A stretch of 64,000 bases of DNA from JARFQH01 sp041299015 (GTDB taxonomy: Bacteria; Desulfobacterota; Desulfobacteria; Desulfobacterales; SG8-13), in contig JBFYWB010000095.1 of the NCBI GenBank assembly GCA_041299015.1, positions 1-64,000 of the forward strand, given 5' to 3'. This document shows, in pieces, positions 52,958 to 62,635 of this stretch. How positions within the stretch are numbered: position 1 is the first letter of the stretch; each line of letters opens with the position of its first letter. Under the pieces are notes generated by a model that was not told the DNA's origin, did no database searches, and was given only the letters and a program-made list of their open reading frames with translations. The translations under genes and the position numbers were made by a program.

Positions 52958-54752
52958 ATGCCTTTCTGAATTCATCTCGGCTCTCGACCGTGTCGGTGAG
53001 TTAAAAACCGTCGCAGGGCCGGTTTCGTATTATCTCGATATCAGCCGGTACACCGACGCTGAATCCAAGAGTCCCGGGGGCGGCAAGGCGCTTTTCTTCA
53101 AAACCGTCAAGGGGTCGCCTTTCCCCGCAGCCACCAACCTGTTCGGCAGTCCCAAACGGATCTGCATGGCGTTGGGCGTCGATGATCTCGACCAGCTTGG
53201 GGATCGGATCCGCCGAATGATCGAGATGGCGCCGCCGAGCAGCTTCAGAGATATTCTGGGGCTGCTGCCGGTCGCCTTGTCGGTTACCCGTTTCTTTCCG
53301 CGACGCAGCCGCGCCCAGAGCCCCCCTTGCCAGGAGGTGGTGTATACGGGCGATGCCGTCGATCTGGGGCTGCTGCCGGTCTTGCACTGCTGGCCCAAGG
53401 ATGCCGGCCGCTTCATCACGTTGCCGCTGGTTTTCACGCGCAGCCTGAAAAGCGGTCGACGGAATGTGGGCATGTACCGCCTGCAGGTATTCGATAAAAA
53501 AACGACCGGCATGCACTGGCACGTGCACAAGGACGGCTCCCACTACTTTAACGAATATCGCCGCGCCGGCCGACGCATGCCGGTTTCGGTGGCGATCGGT
53601 GCCGATCCGGCGACCATATATGCCGCCACGGCACCGCTCCCCCGCAATCTGGATGAAATGATCCTCTCGGGCTTCATCCGCAACCAGCCGGTAGCGATGG
53701 CGCCCTGCCTGACCAACGAGCTCGAAGTGCCGGCCGAGGCCGAATTCGTTCTCGAGGGCTACGTCGAACCTCACGAACTGAGGCGCGAGGGACCGTTTGG
53801 CGACCATACCGGCTACTACTCGCTGGCCGACGACTATCCTGTTTTTCACGTTACGGCTCTGACCCACCGCCGGTCTCCGGTCTATTGCGCCACGCTGGTC
53901 GGACGCCCGCCCATGGAGGACTGCTACTTGGCCAAAGCCACCGAGCGGTTGTTCCTGCCGCTGCTCCAGGCCGCTTTTCCTGAAATAATCGACTATTGGC
54001 TGCCGTGGGAAGGTGTTTTCCACAACATTGTCGTGGTCTCGATCGACAAGGAGTACACCGGCCATGCTCAAAAAGTCATGTACGGACTCTGGGGCCAGGG
54101 CCAAATGAGCTTTTGCAAGGCCATTTTGGTCGTCGACATGAACGTGGATCTAAAAAACCCGTCGGCCATCATGCAGCGCTTACTGGAAAGCTTCGATGCC
54201 CGTTCGGATATCACGCTGGCCAAAGGGGTTTTGGACGTGCTCGATCATTCTTCCCCAACTGCCAACTTCGGCAACAAAATCGGTATCGATCTCACGCTGC
54301 GATTGGCCGGTGAACCGGAGCGGAAGGTGCCGGAGCGGTTGGACTCAAGCAATCTGCCGACAGAGCATGAACTGCTGGAAAGAATCCGGCGGCAAATCGC
54401 CGGCATCACAGGGCTGCGATGGATGTCAGATGGCGCCGGCGCGCGGGAAGGACCGGTCCTGCGCAACCGGGTGCTGTGCCTGAATGTCGAACGGGACGTG
54501 CAGCCGACGGGGAAGCAATGGGCCGAAATTCTGCTCGACTTTCCGGCGCTGACGCCCTATTCCATCATCGTGCTCTACGATGCCGGGCTCGATCTCGCCG
54601 ATAATTCGCTGCTGCTGTGGAAAATGTTCAACAATGTCGACCCGGGCCGGGACCTGCATCTCCAAAATCAGCGCATGGTGATCGACGCCTGCAAAAAGGG
54701 CGTTGCAGACGGACACGCGCGCGAGTGGCCGGATGAACTCGGATTCGACTAA
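52941..54752 (+). CDS. ubiD: UbiD family prenyl-FMN-dependent decarboxylase
   Basis: A 603-residue (de)carboxylase. The active-site segment ELRREGPFGDHTGYYSL (about 279-295) has the conserved Glu/Arg residues. SVAIGADPATIYAATAPLP and VVVSIDKEYTGHAQKVMYGLWG are further family blocks, and the C-terminal domain has AEILLDFPALTPYSIIVLYD. UbiD proteins decarboxylate or carboxylate aromatic and unsaturated acids; no ubiquinone genes are nearby, so an aromatic-compound or other catabolic role is equally possible. It is longer than E. coli UbiD (about 497), by an extended C-terminal region. It converges with the next gene, overlapping by 4 bp. Confidence 0.92.
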   Translation: MKRWYRCLSEFISALDRVGELKTVAGPVSYYLDISRYTDAESKSPGGGKALFFKTVKGSPFPAATNLFGSPKRICMALGVDDLDQLGDRIRRMIEMAPPSSFRDILGLLPVALSVTRFFPRRSRAQSPPCQEVVYTGDAVDLGLLPVLHCWPKDAGRFITLPLVFTRSLKSGRRNVGMYRLQVFDKKTTGMHWHVHKDGSHYFNEYRRAGRRMPVSVAIGADPATIYAATAPLPRNLDEMILSGFIRNQPVAMAPCLTNELEVPAEAEFVLEGYVEPHELRREGPFGDHTGYYSLADDYPVFHVTALTHRRSPVYCATLVGRPPMEDCYLAKATERLFLPLLQAAFPEIIDYWLPWEGVFHNIVVVSIDKEYTGHAQKVMYGLWGQGQMSFCKAILVVDMNVDLKNPSAIMQRLLESFDARSDITLAKGVLDVLDHSSPTANFGNKIGIDLTLRLAGEPERKVPERLDSSNLPTEHELLERIRRQIAGITGLRWMSDGAGAREGPVLRNRVLCLNVERDVQPTGKQWAEILLDFPALTPYSIIVLYDAGLDLADNSLLLWKMFNNVDPGRDLHLQNQRMVIDACKKGVADGHAREWPDELGFD

Positions 54753-55189
54753 TCCCGCTTTCGATTCGAATCATTGGCGTAAAGAACATTGCGGACGACA
54801 TCCAGAAAGGGCTGTCGCAGCGCACGCCACTTAGGGTGCATGGCCTTGTCGTCGTGCCAGGTAAATTCAACCGCGTCAAAGTGCTCCGGGATAAGGTTCT
54901 CGTCGTCGACGCCGTAGGTGGATTGCGGGTAGTATTCTACAAAAATCATGCGGTTCGGGTTGATGCCGAAGGTTTTGGCCACGCTGGTGGCGATGTGGCC
55001 GACACAGCTGCGAACCGACATCCGGTTTTCGGGAATATCGGAAGCCACCACGATGTAAGGTTTCAGATGGGCTATGTTCTTATGACTGCCTTTTCTGAGG
55101 TCGATGATCCTCAGTCGGCACTTGCCGCTTCCCAGCCGGAGTTGGCCGCCGAATCCTTCCCAGGCGAATATGTCGTCATGGATGAGCAT
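54749..55189 (-). CDS. Small conserved-looking protein next to the NorD-like gene, function unknown
   Basis: A 146-residue protein that I do not recognise. It has a compact alpha/beta look: LIHDDIFAWEGFGGQLRLGSGKCRLRIIDL at the start, ASDIPENRMSVRSCVGHIATSVAKTFG in the middle, and MIFVEYYPQSTYG with WHDDKAMHPKWRALR near the end. There is no signal peptide or membrane segment. I use ATG 55189 (GAGGGG 7 bases upstream); ATG 55204 is possible. It lies 91 bp after the NorD-like gene on the same strand and may be a third member of that operon. Its sequence suggests an enzyme-like domain but no motif proves it. Confidence 0.65.
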   Translation of the reverse strand: MLIHDDIFAWEGFGGQLRLGSGKCRLRIIDLRKGSHKNIAHLKPYIVVASDIPENRMSVRSCVGHIATSVAKTFGINPNRMIFVEYYPQSTYGVDDENLIPEHFDAVEFTWHDDKAMHPKWRALRQPFLDVVRNVLYANDSNRKRD

Positions 55190-55280
55190 AGCCGGACCCC
55201 TCATTGCCTTTATTTGTCACCGTCAACCTGTTTCAGGAATCGAACCAAGCCGATGTCACCGATTGATGTGACGGGGGCCA

Positions 55281-58082
55281 TCAGCGCGTCAGCGCGCCGT
55301 AAATCCGCCACAGCTTTTCCGGCAGCTCGGCGACGTCGGCAATCACGTTCTGATGGATCTCACCGTACAGATCATCCAGGCGAGCGTCATCGGCCTTGTC
55401 GACATTGATCGTAATGGCGTGTACGTGAATGTGTCCTGCCCGCAGCTCGGAGATGGCCCGGCGTGTGTCCTCGATCGCATATCGATTCTTATAGTTCAGA
55501 TCATTCGGAAAACCATCTCCCAGGATGATCAGCAACCGCACCCGCGAAGACACGGCCGCAAATTGGACGGCCGCATGCCGGATAGCTGCACCCATCCGGG
55601 TATTCTGTTGGGGCGCCATGGCGTCGATGCGGTCGCGGACCACCCCATTCATCGGTTCGGTGAAATCCTTGACGTGAAAGTAATCCACGCCAAGGCGGCC
55701 GCTGCCGGAAAAGCCGGCAATGGCGTAGATATCTCCAACGACTTCCAGAGCTTCGCTGAAGAGAACGATCGCCTCCTTGGCCACATCCAGCACACGGGCC
55801 GTTGACCCGGTGACCGCACTGGCGGTGGAGCGCGACAGGTCCACAAGGAGCAGGACGGCCACGTCCCTGTTGACCTTGAGGCGTTTGATGTACAGCCGCT
55901 CGGACGGCGTCAGGCCGGCTCTTTTGTCCAGAACAAAGTCGAGCAGGGCCCGGTAGTCGAAGGCATCGCCTTCGACCCACGGGCGGCAGAGCTTGAGTCC
56001 TTCGGGCTTGAGAAGTTCAAATGCCGTGCGGATTCGCTTGACCAGTCCATGCTGCCGTTGGAGGACACGGTTGTAAAACTGGCTTTCGACCCCCGCAAGC
56101 GAACGATCCCGAACACGGGTGTGCTCGTTTAAGTAATCGCCCAGGTTGCTGTCCCATTCACGGTGCCATGTTACCCCTTGTACACCCGTTTCGTCGCCCG
56201 CAGGCCAGGTGTCGATCAGCCTCGGCAGCTCTTGAGCCAGCAAAACGGAAAGTTCGTCGACAGACGGCGGCGTGTTGCGGTTGTCGCGACCCGCGCTAGT
56301 CGATGCATTTTTAATCATGGCCGCAAGATCATCTGAAGAAACCAGGCCCTGATGGGCCTCGAGGTGTCTGCGCAGATCGGCCCGGTAGATTCGATAACCT
56401 TTTTCGGCCAATCTTTTTTTAAGCGCCAGGGCTTTTTGATCCAGAACCCGATCGGCGCTATGCACCAAGCCTGGCCAAAGGTGCCGGTCGAAAGGGGTGT
56501 TCAGCGGAAGATACGCTTGACCCAACGGCTGGTCGGGCGCTTGTCCGCTGAGGGCGGTGGCGACCTCCCGGAAGGCCAGGACGACCAACTCGCCGCTGCT
56601 TTCCGCACGGCACTCTCGTTTCCCGGTGCGGTCAGCGAACTGAGTCATCAGATCCTTGACCAGCTGGCGCCGAGCATCCCCCTGGCCGGCTGCCGTCACC
56701 TCCGGCAGCCCGAGAGCAATGACGGCATAGAGGTCGTTCATCAAGCTGTGCGCAGGGCCGACCGCACGTTGCAGAATCGGCAGAAAGGCCCGGATCAATC
56801 CCGGGTAACGACGTCCGAGCATCCGTCTTATCCGGCCGTGCTCGAACACCGTGAAAAGATCGGCCGCCAACGCCGGCAGAGGAAAAAGATCGCAGAACCG
56901 CTCGAAATCCGATGCAAGCATGGCCGGTTGATCCGAAACGCGCGGTATTCCCAAACCGTCAAACGCACGTCGACAGTCGGGCGCCGCTAAGCAGCGGTCG
57001 AACAACCGTTCCAGGTCGAAATCGAAAGTGCCGAACTCGTGGTGAGCCGATTCGAAACGCACCAAACAGCGGTAGAGATCGATATTGGCCTTTTTTTGGC
57101 CATAAAAAGCGATCTCTTCCGGCAGATAGATGAACCGGCCGTCCGTGCAGGCAGTGACGGCAGTTGGTGCGATCGGGGACAGGCGACTGTTGAGAGCCGA
57201 CAGGCAGCGCACCGCGATCTGAAGACCGGTCCGGGCACCGAGGTAGCGATTGAGCTGCGCTTCCAATTCGCGCAGCGAAACGGCCACCTGAAGTTCCGTA
57301 AATATGTCGCGGCCCTTCCTTGAATCGAGCGACAGAAACGTCATGACCGCCTTCGGCTTTTGGCGGGTGTTGTCCAGTGCCGCGGCAACAAATCGATCGA
57401 GCGCTGCCGGGCTCAGCAGCCGCAGACCCTTTCGCATCCCTTCCAGGAACGCCTCGACGAGCTGCACGTCTGCACGCACCACCCGCAAAAGCTGCTCCAT
57501 CTGCCAAACACGCTTCTCCGGCGCAAAGGCAAGGACGGCTTGCGGCAGGTTAAAGGCAAGGTGCTGGCACTGATTGTAGGTCAGATCACCGCCGAAGGCC
57601 ACCGACAGAAGCCTGAGAAACACAGCGGCCGAAGAGTGGTCGCCACTGTCAATCAGCTGCGAGAGGGCTTCCAGCGGCGGCTTCAGGGTATAGGTGCCCT
57701 TTGATTCCATGACGTTTGCGGCTTCGCTGAATAGCCGCAGCAGGGTCTGGCTCCCGACCGTTAAAACCGGCACCAGGTGAATGGCCATCAACCGGCCGAT
57801 CGTCGCTCCCCGGTCGCCGGCCGCCCGGACCAGTCGGTGGTAGGTGTCGAGCATCGCGGAGTCACCCCGCGGGATCAGTTTGAGATATCCGGCCGCAATC
57901 GCCTGTCCGAACGAAATCTCCCGGGCCAGAGCCCAGATGGTATCGCTTTCCAGCAATGCGGCGCCCACCGCCGAGACCGCCGGGGCGAATTGCGCCAGTT
58001 GCCCTCGGACGATAGCGGCGAGATCCGGATCCAAGAGGTGCAGGGCTTCGATCGGTTCCCTATGTTCCAGGTCAGGTGGCAT
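55281..58082 (-). CDS. NorD/CbbO-like VWA-domain protein
   Basis: A 933-residue cytoplasmic protein. The first about 650 residues are helical, with no family I can name. The C-terminal 190 residues form a von Willebrand A domain with the MIDAS motif DLSRST near 747, TRMGAAIRHA and ILGDGFPND. It ends in VIADVAELPEKLWRIYGAL, as in NorD and CbbO. These proteins team with a MoxR-type AAA+ ATPase, here encoded 27 bp upstream, to remodel or insert metal into a target enzyme (nitric oxide reductase, Rubisco and others). No such target is adjacent, so the client is unknown. Confidence 0.9.
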   Translation of the reverse strand: MPPDLEHREPIEALHLLDPDLAAIVRGQLAQFAPAVSAVGAALLESDTIWALAREISFGQAIAAGYLKLIPRGDSAMLDTYHRLVRAAGDRGATIGRLMAIHLVPVLTVGSQTLLRLFSEAANVMESKGTYTLKPPLEALSQLIDSGDHSSAAVFLRLLSVAFGGDLTYNQCQHLAFNLPQAVLAFAPEKRVWQMEQLLRVVRADVQLVEAFLEGMRKGLRLLSPAALDRFVAAALDNTRQKPKAVMTFLSLDSRKGRDIFTELQVAVSLRELEAQLNRYLGARTGLQIAVRCLSALNSRLSPIAPTAVTACTDGRFIYLPEEIAFYGQKKANIDLYRCLVRFESAHHEFGTFDFDLERLFDRCLAAPDCRRAFDGLGIPRVSDQPAMLASDFERFCDLFPLPALAADLFTVFEHGRIRRMLGRRYPGLIRAFLPILQRAVGPAHSLMNDLYAVIALGLPEVTAAGQGDARRQLVKDLMTQFADRTGKRECRAESSGELVVLAFREVATALSGQAPDQPLGQAYLPLNTPFDRHLWPGLVHSADRVLDQKALALKKRLAEKGYRIYRADLRRHLEAHQGLVSSDDLAAMIKNASTSAGRDNRNTPPSVDELSVLLAQELPRLIDTWPAGDETGVQGVTWHREWDSNLGDYLNEHTRVRDRSLAGVESQFYNRVLQRQHGLVKRIRTAFELLKPEGLKLCRPWVEGDAFDYRALLDFVLDKRAGLTPSERLYIKRLKVNRDVAVLLLVDLSRSTASAVTGSTARVLDVAKEAIVLFSEALEVVGDIYAIAGFSGSGRLGVDYFHVKDFTEPMNGVVRDRIDAMAPQQNTRMGAAIRHAAVQFAAVSSRVRLLIILGDGFPNDLNYKNRYAIEDTRRAISELRAGHIHVHAITINVDKADDARLDDLYGEIHQNVIADVAELPEKLWRIYGALTR

Positions 58083-58109
58083 GCAGGCTAAGCGGCGCCG
58101 CTTAAACGG

Positions 58110-58943
58110 TTAAAAGAGGTCGTCGATGAGATCGTTGATGGTTTCCTGAAGCTGCCTGTCGTCGGTCAAGGATCCGCAAACGGCAGCCCGGCAGGCTTCG
58201 CGCTCGCCGACACCGCGTCCGATCAGCTGGGCGGCGTAGATCACTAGCCGGGTGCTGGCGCCTTCGGTCAGACCCTGCTCTCTGATGCGGCGAATGTTAT
58301 GCGCCAGAGCCACCAGCCGGCGGGCGGTTTCCGGATCAATGCGGCCCTCGTGGGAAACGATATCGGTTTCTTTTTGCGCCGGCGGATAGTCGAGATCGAT
58401 CGATACGAAACGCTGGCGGGTACTCTGTTTGAGGTCTTTCAATACGGATTGATAGCCGGGATTATACGAGATCACCAACAAAAAATCGGGGTGGGCTTTG
58501 AGGGTCTCGCCCTTCTTGTCGATATACAGCAGGCGGCGATCGTCGCTCAACGGATGGATGACCACAGTGGTGTCCTTGCGCGCCTCAACGATCTCGTCGA
58601 GATAACAGATCGCCCCGGTGCGCACCGCCCGGGTCAAGGGGCCGTCCATCCAGACGGTTTCATCATTTTTGAGCAGATACCGCCCAATCAGATCCGATGC
58701 AAACAGATCCTCGTGGCAGGCCACCGTAATCAGGGGGCGCTTGTATCGAAACGCCATATACTCGACGAAACGGGTTTTGCCGCATCCGGTGGGGCCCTTC
58801 AACATAACCGGCAGGCGCGTTTCGAGTGCGGCTGCGAATAGCTCCACCTCGCCGCCGACCGCAAGGTAATACGGTTGTTCTTGAATGCGGTTGTCCACAA
58901 GGTCTGTCGGCAGTGACTGTGTCATCGGTTCGGCCGTATCCAT
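58110..58943 (-). CDS. MoxR-family AAA+ ATPase (NorQ/CbbQ type)
   Basis: A 277-residue ATPase from ATG 58943. An in-frame start at 59042 would add 33 residues that match no family member, and ATG 58925 is possible too. Walker A is GPTGCGKT (50-57), Walker B ICYLDEI, followed by the sensor ISYNPGYQSVLKDLKQSTRQRF, typical of NorQ/CbbQ. FVSIDLDYP and the C-terminal lid (STRLVIYAAQLIGRGV) complete the fold. It forms a hexameric chaperone with the VWA protein. It is divergent from the TraB gene across about 200 bp. Confidence 0.93.
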   Translation of the reverse strand: MDTAEPMTQSLPTDLVDNRIQEQPYYLAVGGEVELFAAALETRLPVMLKGPTGCGKTRFVEYMAFRYKRPLITVACHEDLFASDLIGRYLLKNDETVWMDGPLTRAVRTGAICYLDEIVEARKDTTVVIHPLSDDRRLLYIDKKGETLKAHPDFLLVISYNPGYQSVLKDLKQSTRQRFVSIDLDYPPAQKETDIVSHEGRIDPETARRLVALAHNIRRIREQGLTEGASTRLVIYAAQLIGRGVGEREACRAAVCGSLTDDRQLQETINDLIDDLF

Positions 58944-59050
58944 TATCGGGATCCGCGCCGCGTTCGGACCGTGCAGTAGGATAAGACCGACAGAGCAGGG
59001 CCCGGAGGAAAAATCGCCGGCGGCGGATTCCGGCAGGGTCAATCAATGAT

Positions 59051-59080
59051 TTGACTTTTCGTTGGCGAGGCCAATATAAT
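59051..59080 (+). promoter_or_regulatory. Sigma-70 promoter of the TraB-hldD operon
   Basis: TTGACT (59051-59056), an 18-base spacer and a perfect TATAAT (59075-59080), 62 bp upstream of the TraB start. Confidence 0.7.
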
Positions 59081-59141
59081 GAAATTTCAAAGTTTCTTCA
59101 GCCGGTCACTATAATATGGAAAAGGATTAGAAACAAGCCAT

Positions 59142-60287
59142 ATGACCCAACCCCTTGAATTCGACGGCAAGAAATTCTTCCTGGTGGGAACCGCGCATGT
59201 TTCGGAAGAAAGTGCCCGTCTGGTGGCCGATGTCATCGACAGGGAAAAACCGGATACGGTTTGTGTCGAGCTGTGTGCATCGCGCTACCAAGCGATTCGC
59301 CAGAAAGACCAGTGGCAGAACATGGACATCATAAAGGTTATCAGGGAAAAGAAGTCCTTTCTGTTGCTGTCGAATCTGCTCCTGGCGTCGCTGCAGAAAA
59401 AAATTGCCAAAAAACTCAATACCCGCCCCGGGCAGGAAATGATCCAGGCCATCGAATCCGCCGAAGCCGTCGGGGCCGCCGTCTACTTGGCCGACCGGGA
59501 TATTCGCATTACCCTGGCCCGCACGTGGCGTTTGATGAGATTCAGGGACAAAATCAAGCTGCTGACCGAACTGATCTTCTCTATTGGGCAGGTGGAAGAA
59601 ATCAGCGCCGCGGACGTGGAAAAGATGAAGCAGCAGGATGTGCTTGAAACCATCCTCGCCGATGTCGGCAAATCTCTGCCCATCGTCAAGTCCATCCTGA
59701 TCGACGAACGCGACCGGTACCTGGCCTACAAGATACGGCAGGCCCCCGGGCAAAAAATCGTGGCTGTCGTAGGCGCCGGCCATGTCCCCGGAATCAAACG
59801 GTGCTGGGATACCGAGATCGACATCGCACCGCTTGAAAAACTGCCGCCCAAGAGCAGGCTGTTCGGATTTCTCAAGTGGGTCGTACCGCTGGGAATCGTT
59901 GCCTTGATCATCACCGGCTTTTTCATCGGCGGCTCCAAAGTCGGCAAGGACATGGTGGTCTGGTGGCTGCTGGCCAACGGAATACTGGCTGGCGTCGGGG
60001 CACTGGCGGCTCTGGCGCATCCGCTCACGATCGTCTCCTCCATCCTGGCCGCACCGTTGACGTCGTTGAACCCGATGGTCGCCGCCGGCTGGGTATCGGG
60101 ACTGGTTGAAGCTTTTTCCCGCAAGCCGCGGGTCATCGACTTCGAAAATCTCCAGGAAGACATTCACTCGCTGCGCGGTTTCTGGAAAAACAAGGTCACC
60201 CGCGTGCTGCTGGTAGTGGTCTTTACAAACCTGGGGAGCTCCATCGGCACTTTTGTGGCCATTCCGCTGATGGTCAAGGCACTTTGA
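59142..60287 (+). CDS. TraB/PrgY family membrane protein
   Basis: A 381-residue protein. The N-terminal soluble domain (1-235) has the TraB/Tiki-like motifs LVGTAHVSEESARLV, VCVELCASRYQA, LADRDIRITL, and ERDRYLAYKIRQAP with VVGAGHVPGI. Three or four membrane helices follow (LKWVVPLGIVALIITGFFIGG, WWLLANGILAGVGALAAL). Members include the pheromone-inactivating PrgY, and a metalloprotease activity has been proposed for the fold. It is the first gene of a same-strand block, with 10 bp to the next gene. The bacterial substrate is unknown. Confidence 0.9.
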   Translation: MTQPLEFDGKKFFLVGTAHVSEESARLVADVIDREKPDTVCVELCASRYQAIRQKDQWQNMDIIKVIREKKSFLLLSNLLLASLQKKIAKKLNTRPGQEMIQAIESAEAVGAAVYLADRDIRITLARTWRLMRFRDKIKLLTELIFSIGQVEEISAADVEKMKQQDVLETILADVGKSLPIVKSILIDERDRYLAYKIRQAPGQKIVAVVGAGHVPGIKRCWDTEIDIAPLEKLPPKSRLFGFLKWVVPLGIVALIITGFFIGGSKVGKDMVVWWLLANGILAGVGALAALAHPLTIVSSILAAPLTSLNPMVAAGWVSGLVEAFSRKPRVIDFENLQEDIHSLRGFWKNKVTRVLLVVVFTNLGSSIGTFVAIPLMVKAL

Positions 60288-60297
60288 TTCGACCAGC

Positions 60298-61059
60298 ATG
60301 TACCGGAGTAGAAAAGATCGCCATCGGCATCGTCTGCCGGCCGTTCTCGGCATTATCCTGCTGTTCGTCGGTTGCAGCGGTCTGGAATCGCCACCGCCCT
60401 CCGAAATCGACATTTCCGCGCCGGCCACACCGCTCGGCAGCGTGCGATACGCCGTTCAGCTGGGCGCTTTCGCAAACGTCGATAATGCCGTAAAACTGAC
60501 CGGAATACTTCAACAAATGGGTCTGAACGCCTATCACTTCAGCGACACGTCCGGTTTTTCCAAGGTTCGCTTCGGCAACTATGCCAGCCAAGATTCGGCA
60601 ATCGCGGCAGCGGAAATCTATCGGTCCCGCGGGCTCATAACGGACTATTATGTCGTCAGGCCTGCAGACGTTTCCGATGCCGGCGAACTGCGGGAACAGA
60701 TCGTCCAGACCGCAATGAAATATATCGGCGTTGCGTATAAATGGGGTGGCGAATCGTCGGAACAAGGATTTGATTGCAGCGGACTGACGATGGCGGTCTA
60801 TCAGCTCAACGGGCTCGATCTGCCTAGAACCTCCCGGCAGCAGTGGGCCGCCGGTACCGCGGTCGCTCAGACTGAGCTGTTGCAGGGCGATCTGGTCTTC
60901 TTCGCCACCGGCGGTGGACGCCGGGTCTCCCATGTGGGGATTTACACCGGAGGAAACCACTTCATCCATGCCCCCGGAAAGGGTCAGCGCATTCGCTTGG
61001 CTTCGCTGTCGAAAACCTACTACCGGACCCGTTTTGTGGGGGCGAGACGTTACCTATAG
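60298..61059 (+). CDS. SPOR and NlpC/P60 domain lipoprotein (peptidoglycan endopeptidase)
   Basis: A 253-residue lipoprotein. The signal LPAVLGIILLFVGC makes C26 the lipidated residue. A SPOR domain (48-122, VRYAVQLGAFANVDNAVKL) binds denuded septal glycan. The NlpC/P60 domain has the catalytic Cys160 (QGFDCSGLTMAVY), His212 (RRVSHVGIYTGG) and His224 (HFIHAPG). It cuts peptide stems in peptidoglycan, probably at the division site. The combination of SPOR at the N-terminus and NlpC at the C-terminus is uncommon but sensible. It lies 10 bp after TraB and 57 bp before hldE. Confidence 0.92.
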   Translation: MYRSRKDRHRHRLPAVLGIILLFVGCSGLESPPPSEIDISAPATPLGSVRYAVQLGAFANVDNAVKLTGILQQMGLNAYHFSDTSGFSKVRFGNYASQDSAIAAAEIYRSRGLITDYYVVRPADVSDAGELREQIVQTAMKYIGVAYKWGGESSEQGFDCSGLTMAVYQLNGLDLPRTSRQQWAAGTAVAQTELLQGDLVFFATGGGRRVSHVGIYTGGNHFIHAPGKGQRIRLASLSKTYYRTRFVGARRYL

Positions 61060-61116
61060 AGGTCTTGCGGGCACGGCCCGGCAAAAAATACATGACCATA
61101 AACAAAATGGAACCCC

Positions 61117-62589
61117 ATGCTTAAAAATCCTATCGCGCTCGACGGCAAGAAAAGCAACCTCCTCGTTATCGGCGACGTGATGTTGGACCGCTATCTATGG
61201 GGTGATGTCAAACGAATTTCACCCGAGGCGCCGGTACCGGTATTCAACATCAAGAGCCGATCGATGGTTCCCGGCGGCGCCGGCAGCGTGGTTTTGAACG
61301 TCATCGGTCTCGGTGCCTCGGTTACCTTGCTCGGCGTCATCGGCCGGGACGAAAATGGCCGCACACTCAAAAGGCTGCTCGATGATCAGAGGATCCGGTC
61401 GATCCTGCTCGAAGATAAAAACAGGCCCACCATCACGAAAACGCGAATCCTGTCAAAAGGGCAGCAGTTGCTGAGGATCGATGACGAGAATACCGCTGTT
61501 CTCGCCGAACCCTTGAAAGCGAAAATCCTCGCGACCGCAACCAAAGAAATCCGCACATGCGCGGCCGTCATACTTTCGGATTACGGAAAGGGCATTTTCG
61601 ATACCCAAGGCCTCACCGAAGCCTTAATCGAAATGGCCAGAGGGGTTGAGGTGCCCGTCATCATCGACCCCAAGGGGAAAAATTGGGAGCGCTACGCGGG
61701 GGCTGCCTGTTTGACACCGAATACGGCTGAGTTCGAATATGCCACCGGGGCGGCCCTCGATCATGACACCGCGCTCATCGACGCCATGCGGACCGCACGG
61801 TCCAAGTACAGGCTATCGAACCTGCTGGTTACGCGCGGCCCGCTGGGGATGTGCCTGATGGGCGAAGAAGAGCAACCCCGGTTCATCCCTGCAATCGCGC
61901 GGGAAGTCTACGATGTGTCAGGTGCCGGCGACACCGTCATTGCGACATTGGCGGTCGGTATTGCTTCCGGGCAGAGCTACCTGGACGCCGCCCGCATGGC
62001 CAACGACGCGGCCGGGATTGTCGTCGGCAAACTCGGTACGCAACCGATCAACGCCCTTGAGCTGAAGGCTGCAATGGGGATGAACGGTGCAAGCGTCAAT
62101 CAGAAAGTCCATGCGTTTGCGGCGGCAGCGGTTCGCGTTCAAGCCTGGAAGGCCCTCGACCAGAAAATCGTGTTCACCAATGGATGCTTCGATTTGCTTC
62201 ACCCCGGACACATCCATTTGCTAAACGAGGCCAAGCGGTGCGGGGGCCGGTTGATCGTCGGCTTGAATTCCGACGAGTCGGTCAGGCGGCTCAAGGGAGC
62301 CAAGCGGCCGATTTTGAACGAATCGGAACGCGCCGCCATTTTAGCGGCGTTGAATTGCGTCGATCTGGTCATCGTTTTCGAGGAAGACACGCCGATCAAA
62401 CTCATTGAAGCCCTGGAACCGGATATCCTGGTCAAAGGCTCGGATTATCGGCCGGAGAGCGTGGTCGGAAAAAAATTTGTGGAGTCCTACGGCGGTAAGG
62501 TGCACCTTGTTCCCGTCGTCGAGGGCTACAGCACAACCCGTCTCGCTGAAAAAGTATCGCAAAACCGCTCAGAACAATCATCCCGATAG
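61117..62589 (+). CDS. hldE: Bifunctional heptose 7-phosphate kinase / heptose 1-phosphate adenylyltransferase
   Basis: A 490-residue fusion that makes ADP-D-glycero-heptose for LPS. The PfkB-type kinase domain (about 1-325) has VIGDVMLDRYLWGDVKRISPEAPVPVF and YDVSGAGDTVIATLAVG with the catalytic Asp. GGAGSVVLNVIGLG replaces the commoner GGAANVA segment. The nucleotidyltransferase domain (about 350-490) has FTNGCFDLLHPGHIHLL (HPGH at 362-365), RLIVGLNSDESVRRLKG and GSDYRPESVVGKKFVE. It is followed 46 bp later by hldD. Its presence shows a Gram-negative cell with heptose-containing LPS. Confidence 0.96.
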   Translation: MLKNPIALDGKKSNLLVIGDVMLDRYLWGDVKRISPEAPVPVFNIKSRSMVPGGAGSVVLNVIGLGASVTLLGVIGRDENGRTLKRLLDDQRIRSILLEDKNRPTITKTRILSKGQQLLRIDDENTAVLAEPLKAKILATATKEIRTCAAVILSDYGKGIFDTQGLTEALIEMARGVEVPVIIDPKGKNWERYAGAACLTPNTAEFEYATGAALDHDTALIDAMRTARSKYRLSNLLVTRGPLGMCLMGEEEQPRFIPAIAREVYDVSGAGDTVIATLAVGIASGQSYLDAARMANDAAGIVVGKLGTQPINALELKAAMGMNGASVNQKVHAFAAAAVRVQAWKALDQKIVFTNGCFDLLHPGHIHLLNEAKRCGGRLIVGLNSDESVRRLKGAKRPILNESERAAILAALNCVDLVIVFEEDTPIKLIEALEPDILVKGSDYRPESVVGKKFVESYGGKVHLVPVVEGYSTTRLAEKVSQNRSEQSSR

Positions 62590-62635
62590 CATTCACGATG
62601 ACGTTTTTTTTCGAACGACCGGCGGGGGACAGCAC

